DNA of 64,000 nucleotides. Source: Marimonas arenosa. GTDB lineage: Bacteria; Pseudomonadota; Alphaproteobacteria; Rhodobacterales; Rhodobacteraceae. The position numbers were made by a program, and so were the translations under genes. The stretch is taken from positions 186,001-250,000 of the forward strand of contig NZ_JANHAX010000002.1 in NCBI RefSeq assembly GCF_030848945.1. The letters are read 5' to 3'. The stretch's first letter is position 1, and the number at the start of each line of letters is the position of its first letter. Below are positions 54,322-63,985 of this stretch, piece by piece. Under the pieces are notes generated by a model. It was not told where the DNA came from. It saw only the letters and a list, made by a program, of their open reading frames with translations, and did not search any database.

Positions 54322-54573
54322 TCAGCCCGCCCGGTCTTGGGTTTCCGCATCCAGAACACGGGTTATTTCGCGAAACAGCTCATGGCTTTCCAACGCTTCG
54401 GACTCGGGCACGATACGTTGGATGAAGCCCAGCTCGATGACCACATAGTCGCCCACTTCGGGGGGCTGATCACCCATCAGCATCAGGTCGGCCCAGCGCT
54501 CTTGACCGAGCGCGGCACAACGGGCGCGGTGGCCTGCGATTTCCTCGATCCGCATGGGGACGGACAGACACAT
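54322..54573 (-). CDS. HypC/HupF-family hydrogenase chaperone
   Basis: The 83-residue protein begins MCLSVPMRIEEI, with the essential Cys2 of HypC proteins, and has GDYVVIELGFIQRIVPESEA. It differs from the HypC at 63758 and looks like a HupF-type paralogue that holds the large subunit. AAGGAGG precedes the start. It is divergent from the maturation protease gene and points towards the quinoprotein genes. Two members of the family in one locus are usual where HypC and HupF split roles. Confidence 0.85.
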   Translation of the reverse strand: MCLSVPMRIEEIAGHRARCAALGQERWADLMLMGDQPPEVGDYVVIELGFIQRIVPESEALESHELFREITRVLDAETQDRAG

Positions 54574-54630
54574 AGCTTAGCCTCCTTATTGCCGCTTGCC
54601 GGGGGGCGTACGCGCAGTATGGTGAAGCGC

Positions 54631-55113
54631 ATGACGACTGGCAACGCGACAATTCTGGTACTGGGGCTCGGCAACATCCTGCTGACCGACGAGCAGGTCG
54701 GCGTGCGCGTTGCCGAGGCGGTGGGCGCGGCACCCGAGGCCGGGTCGTTGGGGATAAGGGCACTCGACGGCGGTACGATGGGGCTGAGCCTGCTGGTCGA
54801 AATGGAAGAGGCCGACGCAATGGTGGTGGTCGATGCAGCCTATCTGAACGCCGAACCGGGCCGAATCGAGGTGTTCGAAGGCGTGGCGATGGACAGTTTT
54901 TTGCGTACGCGAGGACGGAACCCGCATGATATCGGGCTTGACGACATGCTTGACGGGCTGCGGCTGCGCGGCGCGGTGCCCGAGCGCCGGGCGCTGGTCG
55001 GCATTCAGCCAGAAAACTTGCGCGTCGGCGAGGCGATGACGCCGGCCGTTGCCGCTGCGGTGCCGCAGGCCGCCCGCGCGGTGCTGGATCTGGCGGCACG
55101 CTGGGTCGGCTGA
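54631..55113 (+). CDS. hupD: Hydrogenase maturation endopeptidase (HupD/HyaD/HynD)
   Basis: The 160-residue protein is a [NiFe]-hydrogenase-specific protease: ILVLGLGNILLTDEQVGVRV with the nickel-sensing Glu replaced by the TDEQ segment, GIRALDGGTMGLSLL, ADAMVVVDAAYLNAEPG and a histidine-containing GRNPHDIGLDDML. It removes the C-terminal extension of the large subunit after nickel insertion; here 15 residues after His. An in-frame ATG at 54619 is an alternative start. It precedes the HupH-like gene by 150 bp. Confidence 0.88.
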   Translation: MTTGNATILVLGLGNILLTDEQVGVRVAEAVGAAPEAGSLGIRALDGGTMGLSLLVEMEEADAMVVVDAAYLNAEPGRIEVFEGVAMDSFLRTRGRNPHDIGLDDMLDGLRLRGAVPERRALVGIQPENLRVGEAMTPAVAAAVPQAARAVLDLAARWVG

Positions 55114-55161
55114 GTGCCGACCTGTGGCAAAAATATTCCAGCATTCTGATATGATGAAGGT

Positions 55162-55175
55162 TTGATACACATCAA
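55162..55175. promoter_or_regulatory. FNR/FixK (FnrL) box upstream of the hydrogenase operon
   Basis: TTGATACACATCAA is a perfect TTGAT-N4-ATCAA palindrome. It is centred 98 bp before the HupH-like start and in the gap after the protease gene. If it activates from -41.5, transcription would start near 55210. It points to induction of the hydrogenase at low oxygen. Confidence 0.82.
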
Positions 55176-55266
55176 AGCCTTGAGGCCCTTCTGTGCGCAA
55201 TCTTTTCGACACGTGCTTGACAGCAGCGGGTGTTCCGCTCGACGCTGAGTGCAGGGAGACAGTGAC

Positions 55267-55707
55267 TTGACCGCCGAAGGACATCCGCCCGAGACTTCGA
55301 AAAGTGCCGTGGACGAGTTGCGTTCGCATCTCGGCACCGGCAATGCCCGCCCGGTTCTGCGCGAGATCGAAACTGCGCTGGGCGCACTGCTGGAAAGTGG
55401 CCGGGAAACCACCATTGATTTGGGTGCAATTCCCTTTGGCCCGGGCGATGAGCGGATGCTGGACGAGGTTCTGGGTCCGGGCGAGGTGCACGCGACCATC
55501 TACGCAATGGGCGAGAGCCATGTGGCCGAGACCGGGGTTCCCGGGGTTTGGCGGGTCGACCATTTCGACCAACGCGGCGAAACGCTGTCACGGTTTATCG
55601 AAGTGACGTTTTGCCCTGACATACTGAAAACGCAGACCGCGGACGCCGAAGCCGGCCTCGCGCGGCTCACGGCCCGGCTGGCGGCGCAGGATGGCCACCA
55701 GCATTGA
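55267..55707 (+). CDS. HupH/HyaF-like hydrogenase expression protein, short form
   Basis: The best start is TTG 55267, 7 bp after AGGGAGA; a GTG at 55249 is possible. The 146-residue product resembles the C-terminal domain of HupH: TIDLGAIPFGPGDERMLDEV, HATIYAMGESHVAETGVPGV and FIEVTFCPDILKTQ. Full HupH proteins are about twice as long, so this is a single-domain form. They assist assembly of the small subunit. It is the first gene after the FNR box and leads into hynS after 32 bp. Confidence 0.8.
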   Translation: MTAEGHPPETSKSAVDELRSHLGTGNARPVLREIETALGALLESGRETTIDLGAIPFGPGDERMLDEVLGPGEVHATIYAMGESHVAETGVPGVWRVDHFDQRGETLSRFIEVTFCPDILKTQTADAEAGLARLTARLAAQDGHQH

Positions 55708-55739
55708 TCGGGACGCATGGTGACAAAGGAGGACATGCG

Positions 55740-56828
55740 ATGGCGGAAAGACCTGTTCTGGCGGAGGCGCTGAAGGCGCACGGGATCAGCCGACGAGGGT
55801 TTCTGAAATACTGTGCCTCACTGACATCGCTGATGGCCTTGCCACCGGCGCTGGCGCCTAAGGTGGCCCACGCACTGGAGAACGCGGCGCGGCCCTCGGT
55901 GATCTGGCTGAGCTTCCAGGAATGTACCGGCTGCACCGAGTCGATCACCCGCAGCCACGCTCCGACAATCGAGGACCTGATCTTCAACACCGTCTCGCTG
56001 GATTATCATCACACGCTTCAGGCGGCGTCGGGCCATGCCGCGGAAGAGGCGCGGATGAAGGCGATGGAAGAGCACTATGGCAAGTACTTGGTGATCGTCG
56101 ACGGCTCGATCCCGGTCGGCAACCCGGCCTATTCCTGCATCGCCGGGATTTCCAACCTCGACATGCTGAAGGAAACCGCCGCGGGAGCGGCGGCGATCGT
56201 CGCAGTCGGCACCTGCGCCGCCTATGGCGGCATTCCCCATGCCGACCCGAACCCGACCGGCGCCGTGGCGGTGAGCGAGATCATCAAGGACAAGCCGATC
56301 ATCAACGTGCCCGGCTGCCCGCCGATCCCGATTGTGATGACGTCCGTTCTGGCGCATTTCCTGACCTTCGGCCTGCCTGAGCTCGACGAGCTTGGCCGGC
56401 CCAAGGCGTTCTTCGGTGAAACCATCCACGACCGCTGCTATCGCCGTCCATTCTATGACCAGGGCAAGTTCGCCGAGGCCTTCGACGACGAAGGCGCGCG
56501 TTTGGGCTGGTGCCTCTACAAGCTGGGCTGCAAGGGCCCGACCACCAAGAGCGTCTGCGCCACGGTGAAATGGAACGACGGCACCTCGTTCCCGATCCAG
56601 TCGGGGCATCCTTGCCTGGGTTGCACCGAGCCCGACTTCTGGGACAATGGCGGCTTTTACAAGCCGCTGTCGATGCCGGCGGGGGATTACCGCAAGCTGG
56701 GCCTTGCCGCCGTCGCCGGCGGCGCCGCATTGGGCGTGGCGGGGGGCGCGATCGCCCGCGCCACCAAATCCAAGGCCGCTGCTGCGCACGAAACTGTCGA
56801 TGCGCATGATCTGGAGAAGAAGTCATGA
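55740..56828 (+). CDS. hynS: [NiFe] hydrogenase small subunit (HynS, Isp type)
   Basis: ATG 55740 follows AAAGGAGG. The 362-residue protein has a Tat signal (ISRRGFLKYCASLTSLMA) and cluster ligands in WLSFQECTGCTESIT, VGTCAAYGGIPH, NVPGCPP, HDRCYRRPFYDQGKFAEAF, GWCLYKLGCKGPTT and GHPCLGCTEPDFWD. A C-terminal membrane helix (LAAVAGGAALGVAGGAIAR) anchors it to the periplasmic face. It carries electrons from the large subunit to the Isp proteins. Confidence 0.95.
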   Translation: MAERPVLAEALKAHGISRRGFLKYCASLTSLMALPPALAPKVAHALENAARPSVIWLSFQECTGCTESITRSHAPTIEDLIFNTVSLDYHHTLQAASGHAAEEARMKAMEEHYGKYLVIVDGSIPVGNPAYSCIAGISNLDMLKETAAGAAAIVAVGTCAAYGGIPHADPNPTGAVAVSEIIKDKPIINVPGCPPIPIVMTSVLAHFLTFGLPELDELGRPKAFFGETIHDRCYRRPFYDQGKFAEAFDDEGARLGWCLYKLGCKGPTTKSVCATVKWNDGTSFPIQSGHPCLGCTEPDFWDNGGFYKPLSMPAGDYRKLGLAAVAGGAALGVAGGAIARATKSKAAAAHETVDAHDLEKKS

Positions 56829-57490
56829 ACAACCCGTATTTCGACCTGCTGATGTGGGCCCGGGGGCCGGGCTTCGACATCGCGCTGACGATTATGGTGG
56901 GCGGCATCCTGCTGAGGGTCGTCGAGATCTTGGTGCTGGGCCGCAAACGCGACCTGGCCACCGCCAAGGGCAGCCCGGTTGGGCAAGGCGTGAAGACGAT
57001 CTTCACCCGCTCTTTCCCGCGCAAGGGCTTGGTGCCGTTCGCGCCGATCACCTATATCGGCGGCTATATCTTCCATATCGGCTTCGCCATCGCGTTCCTG
57101 TTCCTCGGAGCGCATATCGCGCTGATCGACGGGCTTTTGGGTCTAAGCTGGCCCGCCGCCAACCGCGCCATCGTCGAGAGCGCCACAGCGCTGGCGGTGA
57201 TTGCGCTTTTCGCGCTGCTTTACACCCGCATCACCGACCCGGTGCGCCGGGCGCTGTCGACCTTTGGCGATTATCTCGTCTGGCTGCTCAGCCTGCTGCC
57301 GCTGGTGCTGGGTTACGTCGCCGTCAACAAGCTGTTCGGTGATCCGACGCTTATGATGGCGTTGCACATCCTCAGCGCCGAGGCGCTGATGGTGGCCTTC
57401 CCCTTCACCAAGCTGATGCACGCCGTCACCTTCCTGATGGCGCGCTACTACAACGGCTCGATCCAAGGCCGGAAAGGAGCGGAATCATGA
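56825..57490 (+). CDS. isp1: Isp1-type cytochrome b, hydrogenase membrane subunit
   Basis: The 221-residue integral membrane protein has about five hydrophobic segments (FDIALTIMVGGILLRVVEIL, ITYIGGYIFHIGFAIAFLFL, AIVESATALAVIALFALLY) and candidate heme-ligand His residues in YIFHIGF, ALHILSAE and KLMHAVTF. It resembles Isp1/DsrM-NarI-like cytochrome b and takes electrons from the small subunit. It overlaps hynS and isp2 by 4 bp each (ATGA), and sits between small and large subunit genes, the hallmark of Isp-type hydrogenases. Confidence 0.9.
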   Translation: MNNPYFDLLMWARGPGFDIALTIMVGGILLRVVEILVLGRKRDLATAKGSPVGQGVKTIFTRSFPRKGLVPFAPITYIGGYIFHIGFAIAFLFLGAHIALIDGLLGLSWPAANRAIVESATALAVIALFALLYTRITDPVRRALSTFGDYLVWLLSLLPLVLGYVAVNKLFGDPTLMMALHILSAEALMVAFPFTKLMHAVTFLMARYYNGSIQGRKGAES

Positions 57491-58752
57491 CTGCGACGCT
57501 CGAACGGGGCCTCAACGCGCTCCGCGAACAGATCGATGCGCCGGTGGCGAGCTTCTTCACCTCTTGCGTGAGCTGCGGGCTGTGCGCCGAGGCCTGCATT
57601 TTCTACCGCGAGACCGAAGACCCGAAATACACGCCGATCCACAAGCTCGAGCTGATGCGGCGGATCTGGTCGAACGAGTTCACCTTGCTGGGCCGGCTGA
57701 AATCCATGGTCGGCCTCGGCCGAAAGGTCACCGAACAGGACCTGAAGGACTGGGAAGAACTGGTCTATGACAGCTGCACCATGTGCGGCCGCTGCACCAT
57801 GGTCTGCCCGGTCGGCAACGACCTGGCGATGATGATCCGCAAGATGCGCGAAGGCATGTCAGGCTCGGGCCACGCGCCGGTGGAGCTGATCGGAGCGGCC
57901 GAGCGGCATTCCGACTATGGCTCGCCGATGGGCGAGTTGCACCCGGCCTTGCACGCCCAGATTAAGCATGCCGAGACCGAAACCGGCATTCCAATCGAGA
58001 TGAACAAGGAGGGGGCCGATTACCTGGTGATCCTGTCGGCCGGCGAGATCCGCGATTACCCGGAAGTGATCGGTGCGATGGCGAAGATCTTCAAACAGGC
58101 CGGGATCACCTGGACGATATCGGATGACGGGTTCGAGGCCACCAATGTCGGCATCCAGCTGGGCAACCGCGACGTGGCCCGCACCCTGGTCAGCAAGGTG
58201 GTCGAAGCCGCCGAGAAGCTGAAGGTCAAGGGCATCATCAGCCCCGAATGCGGCCACGCCTATCAGGCGCTGCGCTGGGAGGGGCCGAACCTGATCGGCC
58301 GCAGCTATGATTTCGAGGTGGTGCATATCATCGAGCTGCTCGACCGGCTGCGCGCGGAGGGCAAGCTCAAGACCAAGGGTAAGGCGTCGGGCAAGATCAC
58401 CTTCCACGACCCGTGCCAGATCAACCGCCGCGGCGGGATCAACCGCGAACCGCGCAACCTTCTGAACATGGTCGCCGACGATTTCGTCGAAACCGAGGAT
58501 GCCGGAACAATGAACTGGTGCTGCGGTGGCGGCGGTGGCGTGGGCGCCAACGAACGGGCTGCCGATCTGCGCTTCAAGGCGTTTAATCGCAAGAAACGCC
58601 AGTTTGACGCGGTGGGGGCCGAAAAGATCGTCACCATGTGCGCCTATTGCCACCACACGCTGGAAGAACAGCTGGAACTGCATGGCGACGAGGAAACCGA
58701 AGTGATCGGTCTGGCCGAGATGATCGGCGAATACCTCGACGACGAGGCATGA
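57487..58752 (+). CDS. isp2: Isp2-type iron-sulfur protein (HdrD-like)
   Basis: The 421-residue cytoplasmic protein has two [4Fe-4S] ferredoxin motifs (CVSCGLCAEAC and CTMCGRCTMVCP, residues about 27-37 and 97-108) and two CCG-type domains in the C-terminal half (HDPCQINRRGG, NWCCGGGGGVGANE, MCAYCHHTLEEQ). This is the HdrD/DsrK pattern of Isp2. With Isp1 it passes electrons from H2 into the quinone pool or to a cytosolic acceptor. No flavin domain is present. Confidence 0.92.
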   Translation: MTATLERGLNALREQIDAPVASFFTSCVSCGLCAEACIFYRETEDPKYTPIHKLELMRRIWSNEFTLLGRLKSMVGLGRKVTEQDLKDWEELVYDSCTMCGRCTMVCPVGNDLAMMIRKMREGMSGSGHAPVELIGAAERHSDYGSPMGELHPALHAQIKHAETETGIPIEMNKEGADYLVILSAGEIRDYPEVIGAMAKIFKQAGITWTISDDGFEATNVGIQLGNRDVARTLVSKVVEAAEKLKVKGIISPECGHAYQALRWEGPNLIGRSYDFEVVHIIELLDRLRAEGKLKTKGKASGKITFHDPCQINRRGGINREPRNLLNMVADDFVETEDAGTMNWCCGGGGGVGANERAADLRFKAFNRKKRQFDAVGAEKIVTMCAYCHHTLEEQLELHGDEETEVIGLAEMIGEYLDDEA

Positions 58753-58768
58753 GAGGGGAGACGAAGAC

Positions 58769-60487
58769 ATGAACAAGAGACTGGTCGTTGACCCGATCAC
58801 CCGGATCGAAGGGCACCTTCGGATCGAGGCGCAAATGCAGGGCAACCAGATTGCCGAGGCCTATTCCTCGGGCACCATGGTGCGTGGTATCGAGATCATC
58901 CTGCGCGGTCGCGACCCGCGCGACGCCTGGGCGTTTGCCCAGCGCATCTGCGGTGTCTGCACGCTGGTGCATGGTATCGCCAGCGTGCGTTCAGTCGAGG
59001 ATGCACTGAGCATCGAGATCCCGAAGAACGCGCAGCTCATTCGCAACCTGATGATTGCGGCACAATATGTGCATGACCACGTGATGCACTTCTATCACCT
59101 GCATGCGCTCGATTGGGTCGATGTGGTTTCAGCGCTCGATGCCGATCCGAAGGCGACGGCCGATCTGGCTTCGTCGCTGTCAAACTACCCGAAATCGAGT
59201 CCGGGCTACTTCGCCGATGTGAAGACCAAGCTGAAGACCTTCGTTGAACAGGGCCAGCTGGGCATTTTTGCCAATGGCTATTGGGGGCATTCGGCCTACA
59301 AGCTGCCGCCCGAGGCCAACCTGATGGCCGTGGCGCATTATCTCGATGCGCTGGAATGGCAACGCGACGTGGTCAAGCTCCATACCATTTTCGGCGGCAA
59401 GAACCCGCATCCGAACTTCCTGGTCGGCGGCGTGCCTTGCCCGGTCGATCCGAACTCGGACGGGGCGATCACCATGGAAGACCTCAGCGAAATCTCCCGC
59501 GTGATCACCAAGATGGAAGATTTCGTCAACCAGGCCTATCTGCCCGACACGCTGGCGATCGCCAGCTTCTACAAGGACTGGGGGGCCATCGGCGAAGGGG
59601 TCGGCAACTTCCTGACCTACGGCGACTATCCCACAGGGGCCACCAATGACGTGTCGTCCTTCCTGGTGCCGCGTGGCGTGATCCTCGACCGTGATCTGTC
59701 GACCGTACACGACATCGATTTGCATGCCGAAGATCAGATTCAGGAATATGTCGATCACGCCTGGTACAAATACCAAGGCGGTGAGGGCAAGGGATTGCAC
59801 CCCTATAATGGCGAGACCGAGTTCGACTTCACCGGTCCCGAGCCTCCTTACGAGCAGCTGAATGTGGATGGCGGTTATTCCTGGCTGAAATCGCCGCGTT
59901 GGAAGGGTAAGGCGATGGAAGTCGGCCCTCTTTCGCGGATGTTGATGCTCTACGCCACTGGCAATGATCATGCCAAAGAGTTGGTGGACACCACGTTGAG
60001 AACGCTCGACGTGCCGGTCACGGCTTTGTTCTCGACGCTGGGGCGGACGGCGGCGCGGACGCTGGAGACCAAGGTTTATCTCGACTGGATGCGCGGCTGG
60101 TACAACGACCTGGTTGCCAACATTAAAGCCGGGGATCTGAAGACCCACAACGCCGAGCGCTGGGACCCGTCGACCTGGCCCGCCCGGGCGCAGGGCGCGG
60201 GGTATATGGAGGCGCCACGCGGTGCGCTGGGCCACTGGATCGTGATCGAGGATCAGAAAATCGCCAACTACCAGGCGGTGGTGCCGACCACGTGGAACGC
60301 CGGACCGCGCGATGCCGACGGAGCCTCGGGGCCTTACGAGGCGGCGCTCAAGGGGCATCAGCTCGCCAATCCCGAGCAACCGCTGGAAATCCTGCGCACC
60401 ATCCACAGCTTCGACCCCTGCATCGCCTGCGCGGTGCATATGGTCGGCGAGGACGGGCAGGACATGCTGCAGGTCAAGGTGAGCTGA
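58769..60487 (+). CDS. hynL: [NiFe] hydrogenase large subunit (HynL)
   Basis: The 572-residue protein has both nickel-ligand motifs: [17 protein letters not shown] near residue 68 and [10 protein letters not shown] near the end. The last 15 residues after His ([15 protein letters not shown]) are the extension removed by the protease encoded at 54631. [12 protein letters not shown] at the N-terminus is typical. It forms the periplasmic H2-splitting site and travels with the Tat signal of HynS. The gene order places it in group 1e uptake hydrogenases. Confidence 0.95.
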   Translation: MNKRLVVDPITRIEGHLRIEAQMQGNQIAEAYSSGTMVRGIEIILRGRDPRDAWAFAQRICGVCTLVHGIASVRSVEDALSIEIPKNAQLIRNLMIAAQYVHDHVMHFYHLHALDWVDVVSALDADPKATADLASSLSNYPKSSPGYFADVKTKLKTFVEQGQLGIFANGYWGHSAYKLPPEANLMAVAHYLDALEWQRDVVKLHTIFGGKNPHPNFLVGGVPCPVDPNSDGAITMEDLSEISRVITKMEDFVNQAYLPDTLAIASFYKDWGAIGEGVGNFLTYGDYPTGATNDVSSFLVPRGVILDRDLSTVHDIDLHAEDQIQEYVDHAWYKYQGGEGKGLHPYNGETEFDFTGPEPPYEQLNVDGGYSWLKSPRWKGKAMEVGPLSRMLMLYATGNDHAKELVDTTLRTLDVPVTALFSTLGRTAARTLETKVYLDWMRGWYNDLVANIKAGDLKTHNAERWDPSTWPARAQGAGYMEAPRGALGHWIVIEDQKIANYQAVVPTTWNAGPRDADGASGPYEAALKGHQLANPEQPLEILRTIHSFDPCIACAVHMVGEDGQDMLQVKVS

Positions 60488-60488
60488 C

Positions 60489-61334
60489 ATGTGCACAACC
60501 TGCGGCTGCGGCCATGGACAGGTAACGATCGACGGGCAGGGCAAGCATGTCCACGATCACGACCATGCTCATGACCACGGGCATGAGCACGGACATGATC
60601 ATGGCCACCACCACCATCACGGCCCGCTTGGCGCTGCCCATGCGCCGGGCCTCAGCCCGGCGCGGATGATCGAGATCGAGGAGAACATCCTCGCTCATAA
60701 CGATCACCTTGCTGCCCATAATCGTGAGGATTTTCAACGGGATGGCACGCTGGCCCTGAACCTCGTCTCGTCACCCGGATCGGGTAAGACGACCCTTCTG
60801 GTCGAAACGGCGAAGGCCCTTGGCGGTGATATCCCGATCACGGTGATCGAGGGTGATCAGCAGACCGATCTCGATGCCGACCGCATCCGTGAAACCGGTG
60901 CGCTGGCCGTGCAGGTCAACACCGGCAAGGGATGTCACCTGGATGCCGACATGGTGCGCCGGGCGATGCGGACGCTGGAGCCCGACCCCGGTGGGGTGCT
61001 GTTCATCGAGAATGTCGGTAACCTCGTCTGTCCAGCCGGGTTCGACCTTGGCGAGGCGGCCAAGGTGGTGATCCTGTCGGTGACCGAGGGCGCGGATAAG
61101 CCTTTGAAATATCCCGACATGTTCCGGGCGGCGCGGCTGATGCTGATCAACAAGTCGGACCTGCTGCCTTACGTGCCCTTTGATGTCGAGACATGCATCG
61201 AATACGCCCGCCGAGTGAACCCGCAGATCGGGGTGATCACGGTTTCGGCGCTGACGGGGGACGGCATGGACCGCTGGTATGGCTGGATCGCGGCACAGCG
61301 GGCCGAACGCGCGGCGCTTGCCGCGACGGGATGA
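60489..61334 (+). CDS. hypB: Nickel-incorporation GTPase HypB
   Basis: The 281-residue protein begins with the CTTCGC metal site and a His-rich tract with 16 His between residues 9 and 44, suited to nickel storage. The GTPase domain has [29 protein letters not shown], the metal-binding [27 protein letters not shown] and LINKSD. It loads nickel into HynL with HypA, which is not in the window. The start follows the hynL stop by one base, so they are coupled. Confidence 0.95.
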   Translation: MCTTCGCGHGQVTIDGQGKHVHDHDHAHDHGHEHGHDHGHHHHHGPLGAAHAPGLSPARMIEIEENILAHNDHLAAHNREDFQRDGTLALNLVSSPGSGKTTLLVETAKALGGDIPITVIEGDQQTDLDADRIRETGALAVQVNTGKGCHLDADMVRRAMRTLEPDPGGVLFIENVGNLVCPAGFDLGEAAKVVILSVTEGADKPLKYPDMFRAARLMLINKSDLLPYVPFDVETCIEYARRVNPQIGVITVSALTGDGMDRWYGWIAAQRAERAALAATG

Positions 61335-61599
61335 GCTCGAAACCGTCCGCGGCGCGGGCCTGATCCCGGACTTGCCCCGGTTGCCGTACCCCGATCGCAA
61401 GCCGGGTTAACGTCAGCGAGCGGCGACAAACGGTGGTATGGCAGCCCGGCTGGCAGTCTGGCTGGCGCCCCGTCTGGCGCACGGTGACGCAGGGTTTCGG
61501 AAAGGGTGGGGTTAATACGGCGTGCGGCGGGTTGTCCGGCGGTAACGACTGGTGCCTGCAAGCACACACTCTGCGCCACCGCGTGAGATCCGGATCCGG

Positions 61600-62640
61600 T
61601 CAGCAGATCCGCGGCAACTGTTCGCCCGCCATCCAATCGACCATGCGCGTGCCGCCCAGCCCGGTCACCATGCGAACGAAGCGGCGGTCATCCTCCAGTA
61701 CTCGGCCAATCGCTGCTGCATCGCGGCCGCGCGGGTGCGCCTGCATCGCCGAAAGCAGCGCAGCGGCCTTGTCTTCGGGGCAAATCGCGATCAGCTTGCC
61801 CTCGTTCGCCACGTAAAGCGGATCGAGCCCAAGCAGTTCGCAGGCGCTTTTGACTTCGCGCCGCAACGGGATCGCGGCCTCGTCGAGTTCGATGCCAACA
61901 CCGGATTGCTGGGCGATTTCGTTCATCGTTGCCCCCAGCCCGCCGCGGGTGGGGTCGCGCAGGACGCGGGTTTCCGGGACCGCCGCCAGCATCGCCGCGA
62001 CAAGGTCTGCGAGCGGCTGACAGTCGCTTTCGATCTCGGAGCCGAAGCTGAGATTCTCGCGTTTCGACATGATGGCAACGCCGTGGTCGCCGACGGGACC
62101 GCTGATCAGAACCACGTCCCCCGGCCGGGCCCGTTCGCCGCCGATCTCGATGCCCTCGGGCACCAAGCCCACGCCGGCGGTGTTGATATAGATGCCATCG
62201 CCATGACCTTTTTCGACCACCTTGGTGTCGCCCGAGACGATCGCCACACCGGCCTCCTGGGCTGTCTTCGCCATGCTTTCGACGATGCGTTGCAGGTCGG
62301 CCAGCGGGAAGCCTTCTTCGAGGATGAAGCCGGCGGTCAGGTATTTCGGCACGCCGCCGCCCATGGCGAGGTCATTGACCGTGCCGCAGACCGCGAGCTT
62401 GCCGATATCGCCGCCGGGAAAGAACAGCGGCGAGACCACGAAGCTGTCGGTGCTCATCACGATCCGCCCCTCGGGCCGCGCCAGCAGCGCCGCGTCGTGT
62501 TCACGGTTCAGTGCGGGGTTGTCGAAGGCGCCGAAGAACAGTTCCTCGATCAACTGCGCCATGGCACGGCCGCCGGCGCCGTGGCTCATGTCGATCTGGC
62601 CGCGGGACAGGTCGAGGGCGCGGCGGCCGGTTCGGCTCAT
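61600..62640 (-). CDS. hypE: Hydrogenase maturation protein HypE
   Basis: Start ATG 62640 overlaps the hypD stop (ATGA). The 346-residue PurM-like enzyme has SHGAGGRAMAQLIEELFF, STDSFVVSPLFFPGGDIGKL, ISGPVGDHGVAIMSKRE and the C-terminal PRIC, whose Cys carries the thiocyanate that becomes the CN ligand of the active-site iron. It is convergent with hypB, with a 265-bp gap between them that shows no gene. Confidence 0.95.
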   Translation of the reverse strand: MSRTGRRALDLSRGQIDMSHGAGGRAMAQLIEELFFGAFDNPALNREHDAALLARPEGRIVMSTDSFVVSPLFFPGGDIGKLAVCGTVNDLAMGGGVPKYLTAGFILEEGFPLADLQRIVESMAKTAQEAGVAIVSGDTKVVEKGHGDGIYINTAGVGLVPEGIEIGGERARPGDVVLISGPVGDHGVAIMSKRENLSFGSEIESDCQPLADLVAAMLAAVPETRVLRDPTRGGLGATMNEIAQQSGVGIELDEAAIPLRREVKSACELLGLDPLYVANEGKLIAICPEDKAAALLSAMQAHPRGRDAAAIGRVLEDDRRFVRMVTGLGGTRMVDWMAGEQLPRIC

Positions 62641-63761
62641 GCGGGGACAGCCTTTTTCTCGCGGAAGCGGCCATAGGTCCAATGCGCCGCGCAGGCGCCT
62701 TCAGAGGACACCATGCAGGCGCCAAGCGGGTTTTCCGGCGTGCAGGGATCGCCGAAGATGCCGCAGTCCTCGGGTGTCTTTTCGCCGCGCAGGATGGCGC
62801 CGCATTCGCAGGCCTTGTTCTCACGGGCGGGCTCGGTTTTGACAGAAAAGCGCTTTTCGGCATCGAAATCGGCATAGGCGTCGGCGATTTTCAGCGCTGA
62901 ATGCGGAACTTCACCGAGGCCGCGCCACTCAAAACTGTCGCGCAGGTCGAAGACCTCGTCCATCAGGGCGATGGCGCGGGTGTTGCCTTCCGGGGTGACG
63001 GCGCGGGAATATTCGTTTTCGACCTCGGCCCGGCCGTCGTTGACTTGCCGCACCAGTTGCAGCACGGCTTGCATGACGTCGAGCGGTTCAAATCCGGCAA
63101 TCACCACCGGCTTGGCATAATCACGGGTGAATTCCTCGTAAGGCTGCGTGCCGATCACGGTGGAGACATGCGCGGGGCCGACGAACCCGTCGAGCGGCAC
63201 TTTCTCTCCATCGCCGAGGATCGCGCGCATCGCCGCGGGGGTCAGCACGTGATTGCAGTGAACCGAGAAGTTCCTGAGCCCTTTCGCCGTCGCCTGTTTC
63301 AGCGCCAAGGCGGTGGGGGGCGTGGTGGTCTCGAAGCCGATGGCGAAAAACACGACCTGCCGGCCGGGGTTTTCCTCGGCGATGCGCAGCGCATCCATGA
63401 CGGAATAGATCATCCGGATGTCGGCGCCGCGGGCCTTGGCTTTCATCAGGCTGTCGAATTTCGAGCCCGGCACGCGCATCAGGTCGGCATAGGTGCAAAG
63501 GATAACGTCATGTTGGGTGGCCAAAGCCACCGCCACGTCAACGCGACCGACCGGCAGCACGCAGACCGGGCAGCCGGGACCGTGGATCATCTCCACCGCC
63601 GGCGGCAGCAGGTCTTCGACACCATAGCGGGCGATGGCGTGGGTGTGGCCGCCACAGAATTCCATGAAGCGATAGCTCCGGCCCGGCGCGACCTCTGCGG
63701 CAATGGCCCTGGCCAGGGTTTTCGCGAGTGCCGGATCGCGGAACTCCTCGATATACTTCAT
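62637..63761 (-). CDS. hypD: Hydrogenase maturation protein HypD
   Basis: The 374-residue protein has the HypD motifs CGGHTHAI, HGPGCPVCVLPVGRVDVA, FFAIGFETTTPPTAL and a C-terminal [4Fe-4S] ligand region (CECGAILRGEKTPEDCGIF, ENPLGACMVSSEGACAAHW). With HypC it is the scaffold on which Fe(CN)2CO is assembled. It overlaps hypC and hypE by 4 bp. Confidence 0.95.
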   Translation of the reverse strand: MKYIEEFRDPALAKTLARAIAAEVAPGRSYRFMEFCGGHTHAIARYGVEDLLPPAVEMIHGPGCPVCVLPVGRVDVAVALATQHDVILCTYADLMRVPGSKFDSLMKAKARGADIRMIYSVMDALRIAEENPGRQVVFFAIGFETTTPPTALALKQATAKGLRNFSVHCNHVLTPAAMRAILGDGEKVPLDGFVGPAHVSTVIGTQPYEEFTRDYAKPVVIAGFEPLDVMQAVLQLVRQVNDGRAEVENEYSRAVTPEGNTRAIALMDEVFDLRDSFEWRGLGEVPHSALKIADAYADFDAEKRFSVKTEPARENKACECGAILRGEKTPEDCGIFGDPCTPENPLGACMVSSEGACAAHWTYGRFREKKAVPA

Positions 63762-63985
63762 GCTGCGGCTCCCGTCCCGGCCTCGGCAAAGAGCGCCAGC
63801 GTGCGCTGTGCCTCTTCCTCGCTCAGGAGCGACAGGGCGTAGCCGACATGCACGATCACGTAGTCGCCGGGACCGGCTTCGGGGACGAGGTCAAGCGAGA
63901 CTTCCTTGGTCACACCTTCGAGTTCGACATCGGCGAGGCCATCTTCGCGCATAGCGATGATCCGGGCGGGAATAGCTAGGCACAT
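63758..63985 (-). CDS. hypC: Hydrogenase maturation chaperone HypC
   Basis: The 75-residue protein begins MCLAIPARIIAM with the essential Cys2 and continues with GDYVIVHVGYALSLLSEEEA, typical HypC. GGAGATG precedes the start. It overlaps hypD and is the first hyp gene of this minus-strand unit inside the window; hypA or hypF may lie beyond the right edge. Confidence 0.94.
   Translation of the reverse strand: MCLAIPARIIAMREDGLADVELEGVTKEVSLDLVPEAGPGDYVIVHVGYALSLLSEEEAQRTLALFAEAGTGAAA

Noticed and set aside
61335-61599. Riboswitch or small RNA between hypB and hypE
   Set aside because: The sequence has repeated CTGGC strings and weak pairing, but no cobalamin, Moco or other consensus, and both flanking genes end here, so a leader RNA is unlikely.
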